A stretch of DNA of 64,000 nt from Mariprofundus micogutta (GCF_001895085.1 NZ_BDFD01000011.1:1-64000), one strand, 5' to 3'; positions 38,040 to 47,771 are shown, counted from the first letter of the stretch. Notes: generated by a model not told the origin, from the letters alone. A program made the numbers and translations.

Positions 38040-39425
38040 TCAGAGTTTTTGCTGGCAATCCAGTGCAGCCAGCTTATAACACTCAGCCAATGTGGGATAA
38101 TTGAATACATTGGCGACCAGATCGTGAACTGTACCGTTGAAATGCATGAGCAGCTGACCGGTATGGATCAGCTCACTGGCATGTTCTCCAACAATATGCG
38201 CGCCGATAAGTTTGTGGCTTTTAGCATCAACAATCAGCTTCACCAGACCATTGGCATCACCGATAATCTGACCGCGAGCACTCTCTTTGTAGAAACCGCG
38301 GCCTACCACGTAATCAATTTTATCACGCCTGGCTTCTTTCTCGGTTTTGCCCACCCATGAAATCTCCGGAATAGCATAAATCGCCATCGGCAGATTTTCA
38401 GGCATGGACTGACCTGTTTCACCAAAGGCGTGCAGCACAGCTGTACGTCCCTGTTCCATACCGGTTGAAGCCAGCGCCGGTCTGCCTATCAGATCGCCCA
38501 CAGCATAGATGTGCGGCACACTGGTCTGAAAATGTTCATTCACTTCAATCCAGCCCTTATCCAGTTCAAAACCAACTTTGGCTGTATTCAAACTTTGTGA
38601 GTTGGGCTCACGTCCAAGCGCATAGAGAACAGCATCGCTATACAGTTTCTTGCCTGACTCCAGCAGCGTCAAAGTACGACCCTCTTCTTTACGAATAGCA
38701 ACAACGCGCTGTTTCATATGCAGCTGCACACCCATATTTTCAAATGATTCAGCCAACACACCGACCACATCTTCACTGAGGTAAGCAAGCAGTTGTTCAT
38801 GCGAATCAACCACGCTGACCTCCACACCAAGAGCTGCAAAAATGGATACAAATTCACAGGCAATCACACCGCCGCCGATCACCACCAGACTTTTCGGCAA
38901 TCTCTTGAGCTTCAGAATTGAAGTCGAATCCAGCACTGTCTTCTTATCAAACGGCACATCAGACGGACGCCGTGGCCTTGAGCCTGTTGCCAGCAAAATC
39001 ACGTCAGCTGATAAACGTTTGAACGTACCCTTTGAATCAATCACCTCAAGCGTATGCTCATCAACAAACGATGCTTCGCCCGGAATAAGAGCAGCGCCCG
39101 ATTTAAGCAGGCGTTTTACGATTACCGACTCCTGCTGAGTAACCACCATATCTTTACGACGCATAGCAGCTGCCAAAACACCGTAACGGGAGCTGGTATG
39201 CCCCTCGCGCATGCCCTGATCACTGCTTCTCGATGACAGGTAAGCGGCTTCACGCAATGCCTTGCTGGGAATAGTTCCCGTTTGCAGACCTGCGCCACCA
39301 ATACTTGGTTTGCGCTCAATAATTGCGGCGGTTTTGCCCATGCGAGCAGCCTGCCAGGCGGCGTGCTGTCCGGCAGGGCCCGAACCAACAATCAGGACAT
39401 CGTAATCGCGTCCTGATTCATTCAT
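38040..39425 (-). CDS. sthA: Soluble pyridine nucleotide transhydrogenase
   Basis: Cytoplasmic FAD enzyme of 461 residues that moves hydride between NADPH and NAD+. The FAD motif is GSGPAGQHAA near residue 13; GGGVIACEFVSIFAALGVEV is the second Rossmann fold and YAVGDLIG binds FAD. The segment GGAGLQTGTIPSKALREA has no redox cysteines where lipoamide dehydrogenase has CxxxxC, which identifies SthA. Its ATG overlaps the nifJ stop codon (ATGA), so it is made together with the pyruvate oxidoreductase. Confidence 0.93.
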   Translation of the reverse strand: MNESGRDYDVLIVGSGPAGQHAAWQAARMGKTAAIIERKPSIGGAGLQTGTIPSKALREAAYLSSRSSDQGMREGHTSSRYGVLAAAMRRKDMVVTQQESVIVKRLLKSGAALIPGEASFVDEHTLEVIDSKGTFKRLSADVILLATGSRPRRPSDVPFDKKTVLDSTSILKLKRLPKSLVVIGGGVIACEFVSIFAALGVEVSVVDSHEQLLAYLSEDVVGVLAESFENMGVQLHMKQRVVAIRKEEGRTLTLLESGKKLYSDAVLYALGREPNSQSLNTAKVGFELDKGWIEVNEHFQTSVPHIYAVGDLIGRPALASTGMEQGRTAVLHAFGETGQSMPENLPMAIYAIPEISWVGKTEKEARRDKIDYVVGRGFYKESARGQIIGDANGLVKLIVDAKSHKLIGAHIVGEHASELIHTGQLLMHFNGTVHDLVANVFNYPTLAECYKLAALDCQQKL

Positions 39426-42400
39426 ACAGGCGATTCCAGACTATCCATGGGTTGAAATTCGGATGGATCCTGTTGAGCCATGTGTTCATAGGTTGCCCAA
39501 CGCAGATCAACAGATTCCTGAGCCAGCTTCATCAGACGCTCTGATTCTTCCGGATCATTCTTCTGCAGCAATTTGTAACGCATCTCGGTGTAGGCGTAGT
39601 CCTTCACCTTCATCGTTGGAGTTGGAGAATCGAGAACAAACGGTCTTTTGCCAGCCTGACGCAGCATCGGGTTGTATCGAATCAGCGGCCAGTAGCCGGA
39701 TTGCACAGCTATATCCTGCTGATGCAGGCCTTTGGTCATGTCGATACCGTGGGCGATACAATGGCTGTAAGCCAGAATAATCGATGGTCCCGGGTAATCT
39801 TCGGCTTCGCGCATGGCCAGCAATGTCTGCTGCGGATTGGCTCCCATGGCAACTCGTGCCACATAAACATTACCGTAGGAGATCGCCTGCAGAGCCAGAT
39901 CCTTTTTACCCACCGGTTTGCCCGCCGAAGCAAATTTGGCTACCGCACCAATCGGTGTCGATTTGGAGGCCTGACCACCTGTGTTCGAATACACTTCGGT
40001 ATCGAGCACCAGTACGTTGATATTTCGTCCGGATGCCAGCGCATGGTCGAGTCCGGATGAACCGATATCATAAGCCCAGCCATCACCACCAATCAGCCAG
40101 ACACTGCGACGTACCAGATGGTTGACCACAGTAAGCAGATTTTTCGCCTGCGGTGTATCCATGCCTTCAAGCACCAGCTTCAGCTTCTCCACACGCTCAC
40201 GCTGCTGGGTCACCTCATAACCGATGCTCTGGTCAGCATGAATAATTTCGTCTACGAAATAATCATCAAACTGGCCACGCATCTTATCAAGCTCCTGCTT
40301 GGCCATATGCGTATGGTGATCGGCCGCAATACGCATACCCAGACCGAATTCCGCGTTGTCTTCAAACAACGAATTCGACCAGGCAGGCCCACGCCCATCC
40401 TTGTTCGACGTCCATGGCGTTGCAGGCAAGTTACCACCGTAAATAGAAGAGCAACCTGTGGCATTTGCAACCAGCAGGCGCGGTCCGAACAGCTGCGTCA
40501 GCAGACGCACATAAGGTGTTTCACCACAACCGGAGCAGGCTCCCGAAAATTCAAACAGCGGTTCGAGGAACTGAGTACCGCGCACGGATGAATAATCAAT
40601 AGTCGCACGGTCATTCACCGGCAGCGTTTCGAAAAATTCCACATCTTTACGCCCCTGCTCCATGAGTGGTGCTTTTGCTGTCATATTAATGGCTTTCTTA
40701 GTTTTGGATGCATCTGTCAAATCGAAAGCCGGGCATGCGTTCACGCACATTTCACAGCCGGTGCAGTCTTCCTGATAAATTTCCAAGGTATAACGTGTTT
40801 CCGGGAAGCCGCGCGCAGAAACTTCTGCAGAGGGGAAACCTTCCGGAGCCTTGGCCAGATGGTCTTCATGATAGAACTTGGCACGAATCACGCTATGCGG
40901 GCAGACAAAAGAACAGTTACCGCACTGGATACATACATCCGGCTCCCACTTCGGCACAAAATCGGAAACATTGCGTTTTTCCCACTGCGCAGATCCGGAT
41001 GGATAAGTACCATCCACAGGAACCTTGGAAACAGGCAAATCATCACCTTTACCAGCCAGCATCGGAGCAATCACGTCCTGAACAAACTCCGGCGCACGTA
41101 CCGGCACCATCAGATCCATATCATGGTGGCTGGTAGTAACACTGGTAACTTCAACCTTGTGCAGATGATCAAGGGCAGCATCTACAGCCTTGAAGTTCTG
41201 CTCAACCACATCCATACCTTTACGGGCATAGGTCTTCTCAATGGCCTTTTTAATCTGTGCAATCGCTTCATCACGCGGCAACACACCCGACAGTGCAAAG
41301 AAACAGGTTTGCATGATGGTATTGATACGACGCCCCATGCCTGCATTGCGGGCAACGGTCGAGGCATCAATCACGTAGAATTCTACATTCTTATCAATAA
41401 TCGACTGCTGCACATGTTTCGGCAGGTCATTCCATACCTGATCGGCCGGAGTCGGGCTGTTAAGCAGGAATACGCCGTTCTGTGCCGCCTTATCCAGCAT
41501 CTCCACCTGATTGATAAACGATGCTTTATGGCAGGCAATAAAGTTTGCTGAATCCACGAGGTAGGGGGCTCGAATCGGATCAGGACCGAAACGCAGGTGA
41601 GAAACAGTCTGAGAACCTGCCTTCTTGGAATCGTAAACGAAATAACCCTGACAATGCAGCGGTGTATTTTCACCGATAATCTTGATGCTGTTTTTGTTGG
41701 CCGAAACAGTTCCATCGGAACCCAGTCCGTAGAACAATGCACGGGTCACATTGTTCGGCTCAATGATGAAGCTATGATCCACTTCCAGGCTGGTAAAAGT
41801 TACATCATCATTAATGCCAACCGTGAAGTTGTTCTTCGGATTATCTTTCTTCAGCTCATCATAAATGGCTTTCACCATGGCCGGGGTAAACTCTTTTGAA
41901 GAAAGCCCGTAACGGCCACCAATCACATGCGGCAGTACCGCCATGTCACCGACCATAACCGACTCGGACAGCGAAGCCATAACATCCTGATACAGTGGCT
42001 CCCCGCGTGCGCCCAACTCCTTGGTGCGATCCAGTACGGCGATTTTTTTCACTGTCACCGGCAGCGCTGCAATCAGATGTTCGCGAGAGAACGGACGGAA
42101 CAGGCGTACAGTAATTACACCCAGTTTCGCACCCTGTGCATTGAGCACTTTGACTGCCTCTTCAATCGTCTGGGCACCAGAACCCATAACTATGATGACA
42201 GATTCGGCATCTTCAGCGCCAAAATAATCAAACAGATGATACTGACGTCCCGTCAGTTCAGCCAGCTGATCCATAGATTCCTGTACCATGCCCGGCACTG
42301 CATCATAAAACTGATTGGCCGATTCACGGCCCTGGAAATAGACGTCCGGGTTCTGTGCGGTTCCGCGGATAAACGGATTGTCCGGGTTCAGTGCACGACG

Positions 42401-43024
42401 ACGATGTTCATACACCAGTTCATCATCAATCATTGCCCTGATCTGATCATCAGAAATCAGGCTGATTTTGTTGATTTCATGTGAGGTGCGAAAACCATCG
42501 AAAAAGTTCATAAACGGTACACGTGCTTTCAGTGTTACCGCGTGGGCAATCAGGGCTGAATCATGCGCTTCCTGCACAGAGGCTGAGGAGAGCATGGCAA
42601 AACCGGTCATGCGTGCTGCCATGACATCCTGATGATCGCCGAAAATGGACAGTGCCTGCGTAGCCAGTGAGCGGGCTGCCACATGGAATACGGCTGAAGT
42701 CAGCTCACCTGCAATCTTGTACATATTCGGAATCATCAGCAGCAGGCCCTGCGATGCAGTAAAGGTTGTTGTCAGCGCACCGGTCTGCAATGCACCGTGG
42801 GCAGTACCCGCAGCACCACCTTCAGATTGTAATTCCATCACATCCGGAACCTGGCCCCAGATGTTCTCCTTGCCCTGAGCTGACCATTGGTCGCACAGCT
42901 CGGCCATATCTGAAGAAGGTGTGATCGGATAAATCGAGCAGATTTCGCTGACCCGGTAAGCGATATGGGCAACACCAGTGCCGCCGTCAAATGTAACCTG
43001 TTTGGCTTTGTTATTATCTGTCAT
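39422..43024 (-). CDS. nifJ: Pyruvate:ferredoxin (flavodoxin) oxidoreductase
   Basis: Single-chain PFOR of 1200 residues that interconverts pyruvate and acetyl-CoA plus CO2 with reduced ferredoxin or flavodoxin. The order is pyrimidine-binding TPP domain (EICSIYPITPSSDMAELCD near residue 27), transketolase-like domain, gamma domain, two 4Fe-4S sites (CIQCGNCSFVCP near 693 and CTGCEMCVNACP near 754), and the TPP core with the third cluster (GACSGCGETPYV near 830, GGDGWAYDIG). Full length is normal. It lies between the GltD-like flavoprotein and sthA in one transcript. It can run either direction; which one is used is not shown by sequence. Confidence 0.96.
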   Translation of the reverse strand: MTDNNKAKQVTFDGGTGVAHIAYRVSEICSIYPITPSSDMAELCDQWSAQGKENIWGQVPDVMELQSEGGAAGTAHGALQTGALTTTFTASQGLLLMIPNMYKIAGELTSAVFHVAARSLATQALSIFGDHQDVMAARMTGFAMLSSASVQEAHDSALIAHAVTLKARVPFMNFFDGFRTSHEINKISLISDDQIRAMIDDELVYEHRRRALNPDNPFIRGTAQNPDVYFQGRESANQFYDAVPGMVQESMDQLAELTGRQYHLFDYFGAEDAESVIIVMGSGAQTIEEAVKVLNAQGAKLGVITVRLFRPFSREHLIAALPVTVKKIAVLDRTKELGARGEPLYQDVMASLSESVMVGDMAVLPHVIGGRYGLSSKEFTPAMVKAIYDELKKDNPKNNFTVGINDDVTFTSLEVDHSFIIEPNNVTRALFYGLGSDGTVSANKNSIKIIGENTPLHCQGYFVYDSKKAGSQTVSHLRFGPDPIRAPYLVDSANFIACHKASFINQVEMLDKAAQNGVFLLNSPTPADQVWNDLPKHVQQSIIDKNVEFYVIDASTVARNAGMGRRINTIMQTCFFALSGVLPRDEAIAQIKKAIEKTYARKGMDVVEQNFKAVDAALDHLHKVEVTSVTTSHHDMDLMVPVRAPEFVQDVIAPMLAGKGDDLPVSKVPVDGTYPSGSAQWEKRNVSDFVPKWEPDVCIQCGNCSFVCPHSVIRAKFYHEDHLAKAPEGFPSAEVSARGFPETRYTLEIYQEDCTGCEMCVNACPAFDLTDASKTKKAINMTAKAPLMEQGRKDVEFFETLPVNDRATIDYSSVRGTQFLEPLFEFSGACSGCGETPYVRLLTQLFGPRLLVANATGCSSIYGGNLPATPWTSNKDGRGPAWSNSLFEDNAEFGLGMRIAADHHTHMAKQELDKMRGQFDDYFVDEIIHADQSIGYEVTQQRERVEKLKLVLEGMDTPQAKNLLTVVNHLVRRSVWLIGGDGWAYDIGSSGLDHALASGRNINVLVLDTEVYSNTGGQASKSTPIGAVAKFASAGKPVGKKDLALQAISYGNVYVARVAMGANPQQTLLAMREAEDYPGPSIILAYSHCIAHGIDMTKGLHQQDIAVQSGYWPLIRYNPMLRQAGKRPFVLDSPTPTMKVKDYAYTEMRYKLLQKNDPEESERLMKLAQESVDLRWATYEHMAQQDPSEFQPMDSLESPV

Positions 43025-43036
43025 CGTAGCCGATCC

Positions 43037-44686
43037 TTATTCCTGAACTGCTTTGTTTGCGTTTTCATCAACCATTTCAATCGCATGGCATGGGCACTGC
43101 TCGAAACATGAAGCACAGCCTGTACATTTGTCATAGTCGTACAAATAGCGCTTACCTTTACCGAGCTTGATAATCGCATCTTCCGGGCAAGAACCGTAGC
43201 AACCATCACATTCAAAGCAGTTGCCGCATGAGAGGCAGCGTTTGGCTTCAAACAGCGCCTCTTTTTCACTGTAACCTTTGAGAATTTCTTCGAAACCACC
43301 GAGGCGCGATTCAGGCGAGAGTTCACCCTGTTTACGTTTCGGCGCTTCAGTGCTGTACCAGAGCTGTAATTTTTCATGCTCAACAATCGGATGTTTGGCT
43401 GCAGGCTTGTAGCTTTCGCCACGCAGCCATGCATCGATATAACGCGCTGCTTTTTTGCCATGCCCGGTTGCAATGGTCACTGAACGCTCGGATGGAACCA
43501 TGTCGCCACCGGCAAATACACCTTCAGCACCGGTCATCATATTCGGGCCAACGTTGACCGTGCCATCCCAGTTGAATTCAATTCCTTCAACCTGCTTGAG
43601 GAAGCCGGTATCAGTATCCTGCCCTACGGCCATAATCAGCGCGTCAGTTTCAAGAGTTTCAGTTTCACCAGTAGGTTGCGGGCGTCCATTCTCATCCAGC
43701 TCCATCACCTCAACGGTCATGGTGGTGCAATCGATCTCTTTGATCGTACGCAGCCAGTTAATCTTCACGCCTTCTTCAATAGCCTCATCAGCCTCAAAAT
43801 CATGCGCTGGCATGCTGGCGCGGTCACGACGATAAATAATGACTGCCTCTTCAGCTCCCAGACGTTTGGCAGTGCGCGCCGCATCCATAGCTGTATTGCC
43901 TCCGCCGTAAATCGCAACGCGACGCCCCAGCTGCAGATCTTCACCATTTTCCACACTTTTCAGAAAGCTCACCGCATCCATCATTTTACGTGCATCGCGG
44001 CTCGGAATTTCGATATTTTTACTCAGATGTGCACCTACTGCGATAAATACCGCATCGAAATTACCTTCAGATTTTTCTTTTTCGATATCATCAACACGAT
44101 AATCCAGTGTGATTTTGACACCCATATCAACAACACGCTGAATCTCCTGATTCAACTCGGCACGCGGCATCCGATATGCTGGAATCCCAAAGTGAATCAT
44201 GCCCCCGGCTACCGGGCCAGCTTCACGAATTTCCACCTCATGGCCAAGACGAACCAGATGATAGGCCGCTGACAGACCCGAAGGACCTGCACCAACAATC
44301 AATACGCGCTTGCCACCTGCAGGCGCATCAAACTCAGGCTTCCAGCCTTTCTCCATGGCCAGGTCACCAAGGAAGCGCTCCACGGCATGGATGCTCACGG
44401 TATCATCGGTATAATTTCGATTACAGGCTGTCTCACACGGATGATAACAGACACGACCGTGAATGGCCGGAAACGGGTTATTCTCCAACAGTTTTTGCCA
44501 GGCCGCCTCATATTCTCCGGCCTGCGCCAGTGCCAGCCATGCCTGAATATCTTCGCCTGCGGGACAGGCGTGATTACACGGTGGTAAAAAATCCATATAT
44601 ACCGGTTTTCGCGAGCGGTGCGCTCCAGTTCCGGCATCATGTTTAGTCAGGTCAAGACTACCTGTCATATATTTTTTTGAGCTCAT
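43037..44686 (-). CDS. GltD-like FAD/NAD(P) oxidoreductase with 4Fe-4S domains
   Basis: Flavoprotein of 549 residues resembling the glutamate synthase small subunit. The N-terminal cluster region has CNHACPAGEDIQAW and CYHPCETACNR; FAD binds at GAGPSGLSAAYHLVRLGH, and NAD(P)H at GGGNTAMDAARTAKRLGAEE. Unlike GltD it ends with a two-cluster ferredoxin domain (CGNCFECDGCYGSCP and CTGCASCFEQCPCHAIE). No GltB gene is present. Lying 12 bases before nifJ, it probably couples NAD(P)H to the ferredoxin pool used by PFOR. ATG 44686 is the start; the upstream open frame lacks family features. Confidence 0.88.
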   Translation of the reverse strand: MSSKKYMTGSLDLTKHDAGTGAHRSRKPVYMDFLPPCNHACPAGEDIQAWLALAQAGEYEAAWQKLLENNPFPAIHGRVCYHPCETACNRNYTDDTVSIHAVERFLGDLAMEKGWKPEFDAPAGGKRVLIVGAGPSGLSAAYHLVRLGHEVEIREAGPVAGGMIHFGIPAYRMPRAELNQEIQRVVDMGVKITLDYRVDDIEKEKSEGNFDAVFIAVGAHLSKNIEIPSRDARKMMDAVSFLKSVENGEDLQLGRRVAIYGGGNTAMDAARTAKRLGAEEAVIIYRRDRASMPAHDFEADEAIEEGVKINWLRTIKEIDCTTMTVEVMELDENGRPQPTGETETLETDALIMAVGQDTDTGFLKQVEGIEFNWDGTVNVGPNMMTGAEGVFAGGDMVPSERSVTIATGHGKKAARYIDAWLRGESYKPAAKHPIVEHEKLQLWYSTEAPKRKQGELSPESRLGGFEEILKGYSEKEALFEAKRCLSCGNCFECDGCYGSCPEDAIIKLGKGKRYLYDYDKCTGCASCFEQCPCHAIEMVDENANKAVQE

Positions 44687-44777
44687 AAAGTCACTCTCAC
44701 ATTCAAAAATATTCGTATACCAACGAGGCGAACAACTATAATCTAAAATAGCCTGAAAGAGTATAATACAAAAAGGG

Positions 44778-45179
44778 CTATTTCGGTTTTGTCGAAGCCA
44801 GTCCCGCGTCCTGCCATGCCGACCAGTCACCATCCAGATGCTGGACTTGAGTAAAACCATGTTCTATCAACTTCGCTTCCACCATTCCTGCACGCATGCC
44901 CGAATAGCAGTAGACTATGACGGGCTTGTTTTTAAACGCCGTAATTTCTGCCAGTCGTTCCTCAATTTCGCGGTGATCGATGTTGATCGCATTGCCGATA
45001 TATCCTTCGCTGTATTCACCCGGTGTTCGCACATCCAGGATTAACATCTCTTCTTGCGCAGCCATGCGCTCAAGCAGTTGCTGTTGGCTTACTTTTTCAG
45101 CGCTACTTTCAAACAGCGTGCAGGCACACAGCAGGCTGAACAAGCCGATCAAAAGAAACCCGGATGCAGATTGATTCAT
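44778..45179 (-). CDS. Rhodanese-domain lipoprotein
   Basis: Exported protein of 133 residues. The N-terminus is a lipoprotein signal with the cleavage site LCAC near residue 20. One rhodanese domain follows, with the active-site loop VIVYCYSGMRAG; the catalytic cysteine is present, so sulfur transfer in the periplasm is possible. ATG 45179 follows AAAGGAG by five bases. Upstream bases 45180-45352 hold a small dyad (TTGCC-N5-GGCAA) but no convincing promoter. It lies 91 bases after the GltD-like start on the same strand, upstream of it. Confidence 0.88.
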   Translation of the reverse strand: MNQSASGFLLIGLFSLLCACTLFESSAEKVSQQQLLERMAAQEEMLILDVRTPGEYSEGYIGNAINIDHREIEERLAEITAFKNKPVIVYCYSGMRAGMVEAKLIEHGFTQVQHLDGDWSAWQDAGLASTKPK

Positions 45180-45352
45180 AATTTCTCCTTTAGGGAAGTG
45201 CAGATTCATTCAGTGCTTCCGAATTTATGTTGCCCGCATGGCAATAAGTCATCATCTCCTAAAATCTCACCGTATAAGGCAACATTCACATATTATTCAT
45301 TTATTGGCCATAAAGTTTCGACCGAACAGACACTATGAGAAGGGGTGCACCA

Positions 45353-45916
45353 ATGAATACGCTACGCTTAGGCTTGATCATTTTCTTCGCCATACATCTG
45401 CTACCCAGTGTAAAACCACTGTATGCAGCTTTGAAAAACAAGCTGGGCGAAAAAGCATTCAAGGGGCTTTTTGCACTGGTCTCGCTTGCCGGCATGGTGC
45501 TGATAGTGATGGGTATGGGTGAAGCTGAGTTTGTTGATGTCTACGAGCCACCATCATGGGGAAGGCACGTAACCAGCCTGCTGATGCTGTTCGCACTATA
45601 TGGTGTGATTGCTGCACAAATGAAGTTTCCAACCAGTATCAAAACAGTAAGCGCTCATCCCATGCTCTGGGGTATTACAGCATGGTCGACCGGTCACCTG
45701 CTGGCCAATGGTGATCTGGCTTCTGTCACAATGTTTGGTGCATTTCTGATCTACTCACTGTTTGCCATGTTCTCAGCCAATCAACGCGGTGCCCGGCCTT
45801 CTGCTGGCCCACTTACCTTTAAAGGCGATGGTATCGTACTGGTCATCACTGCCGTGATTTACACACTAATTATGTTCTTCCACGCATCCATCGCGGGCGT
45901 GCCAATCATGGAGTAG
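45353..45916 (+). CDS. NnrU-family membrane protein
   Basis: Inner-membrane protein of 187 residues with five or six hydrophobic segments. The NnrU pattern is seen in LGLIIFFAIHLLPSVKPLY, the central HPMLWGITAWSTGHLLANGD (histidines and tryptophans that could hold haem) and the late helix. NnrU is linked to nitrite/nitric oxide metabolism in denitrifiers, but no such genes are here. ATG 45353 follows GAAGGGG; an ATG six codons before is less well placed. Its 3' end overlaps the glycosyltransferase gene by 11 bases. Confidence 0.88.
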   Translation: MNTLRLGLIIFFAIHLLPSVKPLYAALKNKLGEKAFKGLFALVSLAGMVLIVMGMGEAEFVDVYEPPSWGRHVTSLLMLFALYGVIAAQMKFPTSIKTVSAHPMLWGITAWSTGHLLANGDLASVTMFGAFLIYSLFAMFSANQRGARPSAGPLTFKGDGIVLVITAVIYTLIMFFHASIAGVPIME

Positions 45917-47003
45917 TCAGGCGCCCCAACTCTCTGCGGTAGCTCTCTACCATGCCTGCCCATGATTTCCCGGCAATATCGGGAATATCTGTACGGTATT
46001 CATCTATATTGTCCGCGACGCGCATAATCATAGCAGCGATGGCAATCGCATCGTGCTCGGCTTCGCATTCATAAGAATCTGACAACAAGTTTGTAGAAAT
46101 ATACTCAGGATAGGCCAGGCGATTCGGCGCAACAGGTACGCATCCCGCGGCTATCGCCTCGAGCATGGCAAGGCCCTGAAAATCATGCAGCGCAGTGGAA
46201 AACACGATATCTGACTGCTGTAATATTTGCAGATAGGCATTCCTGTCCTCGATATAACCCCAGCTTAGAATCTGCTCTCCGAATTCATTGTTTATCATTG
46301 CAAAGGCATCCGGTCGCTTACGGAACTGCTGACCCAGAATGTGTATTTGAAAATCCAGCCTGCAACGAGATAGCTCTTTTAATACCAGATAGAGACGCTC
46401 GGGTCCTTTGTCGTATTCCCAGCGATGGTTCCAAACCAGTGTGACTGGCAGATCGCCCCTGGTTTGCCTGTGCTCAACGCATATATCATCAACCGGTACG
46501 GCAAGCACGGCGCTTTTATGCTCCAGTATTTCAAGTGCTGATAACGGCGCATGATCGGGCATCTTTTTCAATAGTCCTGTTGCACCCAGCAGAAATGTCT
46601 TGCGGTTGTATTCCGAATTGAACAACAGACGGTCTGCTGCCATCGCACTGTAGATTGAAGTGATCTGTGCTTCGACACTGCTATGGGCATGGCCTGACTC
46701 AGGGTAAGCGAACTGGTTTTCATGAAAATAAAGCAGAGTCGGTGTTGCCGCGAGCTGGTAAACCAGGCCTCTCAGGGTGGCAAGATCAACCATTGATGTG
46801 GCAACAATAAGATCGAATGGTTGCTGCAGTAGGTCTTTTTGCTCTGTAGCCCAGGAAAGGGCATTGCCACGAATCCGCCATGAAAAATGCCTGTCGGGCA
46901 GCGTTAAAACCGTCCACTCATGTTCGTTGAGATGCGTTACCAGCCCCCGCCGCCATTGCCTGTGGCTGGTTGCATCATAAGCGGAGAGCAAAAGGATACG
47001 CAT
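45906..47003 (-). CDS. tRNA-queuosine alpha-mannosyltransferase-like glycosyltransferase
   Basis: GT-B glycosyltransferase of 365 residues. The N-terminal half is the DUF3524 domain (LLSAYDATSHRQWRRGL, LYFHENQFAYP, FNSEYNRKTF) and the C-terminal half a group 1 transferase fold (LVWNHRWEYDKGPE near 191, HDFQGLAMLEAIAAGCVPV near 290). This combination is that of GTDC1, shown in animals to mannosylate queuosine in tRNA-Asp. In bacteria the substrate is unproven. It is 73 bases downstream of the PII-like genes in the same direction, with no terminator, and might be on their transcript. Confidence 0.85.
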   Translation of the reverse strand: MRILLLSAYDATSHRQWRRGLVTHLNEHEWTVLTLPDRHFSWRIRGNALSWATEQKDLLQQPFDLIVATSMVDLATLRGLVYQLAATPTLLYFHENQFAYPESGHAHSSVEAQITSIYSAMAADRLLFNSEYNRKTFLLGATGLLKKMPDHAPLSALEILEHKSAVLAVPVDDICVEHRQTRGDLPVTLVWNHRWEYDKGPERLYLVLKELSRCRLDFQIHILGQQFRKRPDAFAMINNEFGEQILSWGYIEDRNAYLQILQQSDIVFSTALHDFQGLAMLEAIAAGCVPVAPNRLAYPEYISTNLLSDSYECEAEHDAIAIAAMIMRVADNIDEYRTDIPDIAGKSWAGMVESYRRELGRLTTP

Positions 47004-47076
47004 GCCCTATTGTTCGATATTTCCAGGCCTTCCACAACGATGAAATTGGTTTATCAGTGCCCGATCAGTTCTAAAA

Positions 47077-47409
47077 TCAATCCCCTGCGATCTCAGGAAC
47101 AGAATAGTCACTGGCATGACTCAGATCATTCATATAAATGATTCCACCATGCGGACGATTTATATTTGTTTGTTGATAAAGAAATGCGAAAACGTCCTCA
47201 GCCTGCTCAAGAGAAACCATCACTGTGATAATATCCTTTTCGGTCCTCTGCCCCAGGCTGTGCTCCGAATACATCGCGGATTTTCCGATACCACTTGCCA
47301 CGTGGAAATCTGCAGAAGCTGTCCCATAGGTTTCATACAGAGCCTTTATAGCCGGCTTCCCCAAACCCTCAGGCACGATACATGTAATCAGTTTGTTTGC
47401 CGTCTTCAT
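47077..47409 (-). CDS. PII-like signalling protein (second of two)
   Basis: Small cytoplasmic protein of 110 residues with a PII-type ferredoxin-like beta-alpha-beta layout: opening strand KLITCIVPEG, then GTASADFHVASGIG where PII has its T-loop base, a strand DIITVMVSLEQAEDVFAFL, and a B-loop-like NRPHGGIIYMNDL. The classical T-loop with its uridylylated tyrosine is missing. Its ATG overlaps the stop of the first PII-like gene (ATGA). It is likely to form a trimer and to bind a nucleotide, and may regulate the neighbouring DUF1538 protein; both points are inferred. Confidence 0.75.
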   Translation of the reverse strand: MKTANKLITCIVPEGLGKPAIKALYETYGTASADFHVASGIGKSAMYSEHSLGQRTEKDIITVMVSLEQAEDVFAFLYQQTNINRPHGGIIYMNDLSHASDYSVPEIAGD

Positions 47410-47771
47410 GTCTTGATTCCCAGCTCAGCCAGAACTTCCGGGTGCACGTATGTAGCAGCTTTTTCCAGTTTTGTGACATAGATATAACCCATACCCGGCG
47501 TATCCAGCTTTCCGGCCAGGAACATGGATTCAAATACCTGATCGATCTCCCCATCAGGCACCAGAATATTGATCACCTCTTTTTCTACATCCACGGCAAC
47601 GCTCAAAATACCAAGCAGTTCATGTGCGCCAACGCCATGTGCAAAATGGACCGTAGCACCCTGGGCACCAACATCCTGAGCAGACCTTATTACGTCATCA
47701 GCAAGTTTTCGTTGCACCATGCAGGTCACCAGCGATACGTCACTCAATGTAATTATATTACGTTGGCTCAT
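47406..47771 (-). CDS. PII-like signalling protein (first of two)
   Basis: Protein of 121 residues, PII-like: strand SLVTCMVQRKLADDVIRSAQ, loop GAQGATVHFAHGVG, strand EVINILVPDGEIDQVFESMF and PGMGYIYVTKLEKAATY near the C-terminus. The canonical PII uridylylation tyrosine and long T-loop are not present. The ATG at 47771 lies inside the end of the DUF1538 gene (14-base overlap) after GGGAG, so translation is coupled. It shares only moderate similarity with the following PII-like protein, which suggests two specialised partners rather than a recent duplicate. Confidence 0.78.
   Translation of the reverse strand: MSQRNIITLSDVSLVTCMVQRKLADDVIRSAQDVGAQGATVHFAHGVGAHELLGILSVAVDVEKEVINILVPDGEIDQVFESMFLAGKLDTPGMGYIYVTKLEKAATYVHPEVLAELGIKT

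Noticed and set aside
38040-39425. Lipoamide dehydrogenase as identity for the flavoprotein after nifJ
   Set aside because: The redox-active cysteine pair is absent (GGAGLQTGTIPSK), which fits SthA.
43037-44686. Glutamate synthase small subunit (gltD)
   Set aside because: No gltB neighbour, an extra C-terminal two-cluster ferredoxin domain, and linkage to nifJ.
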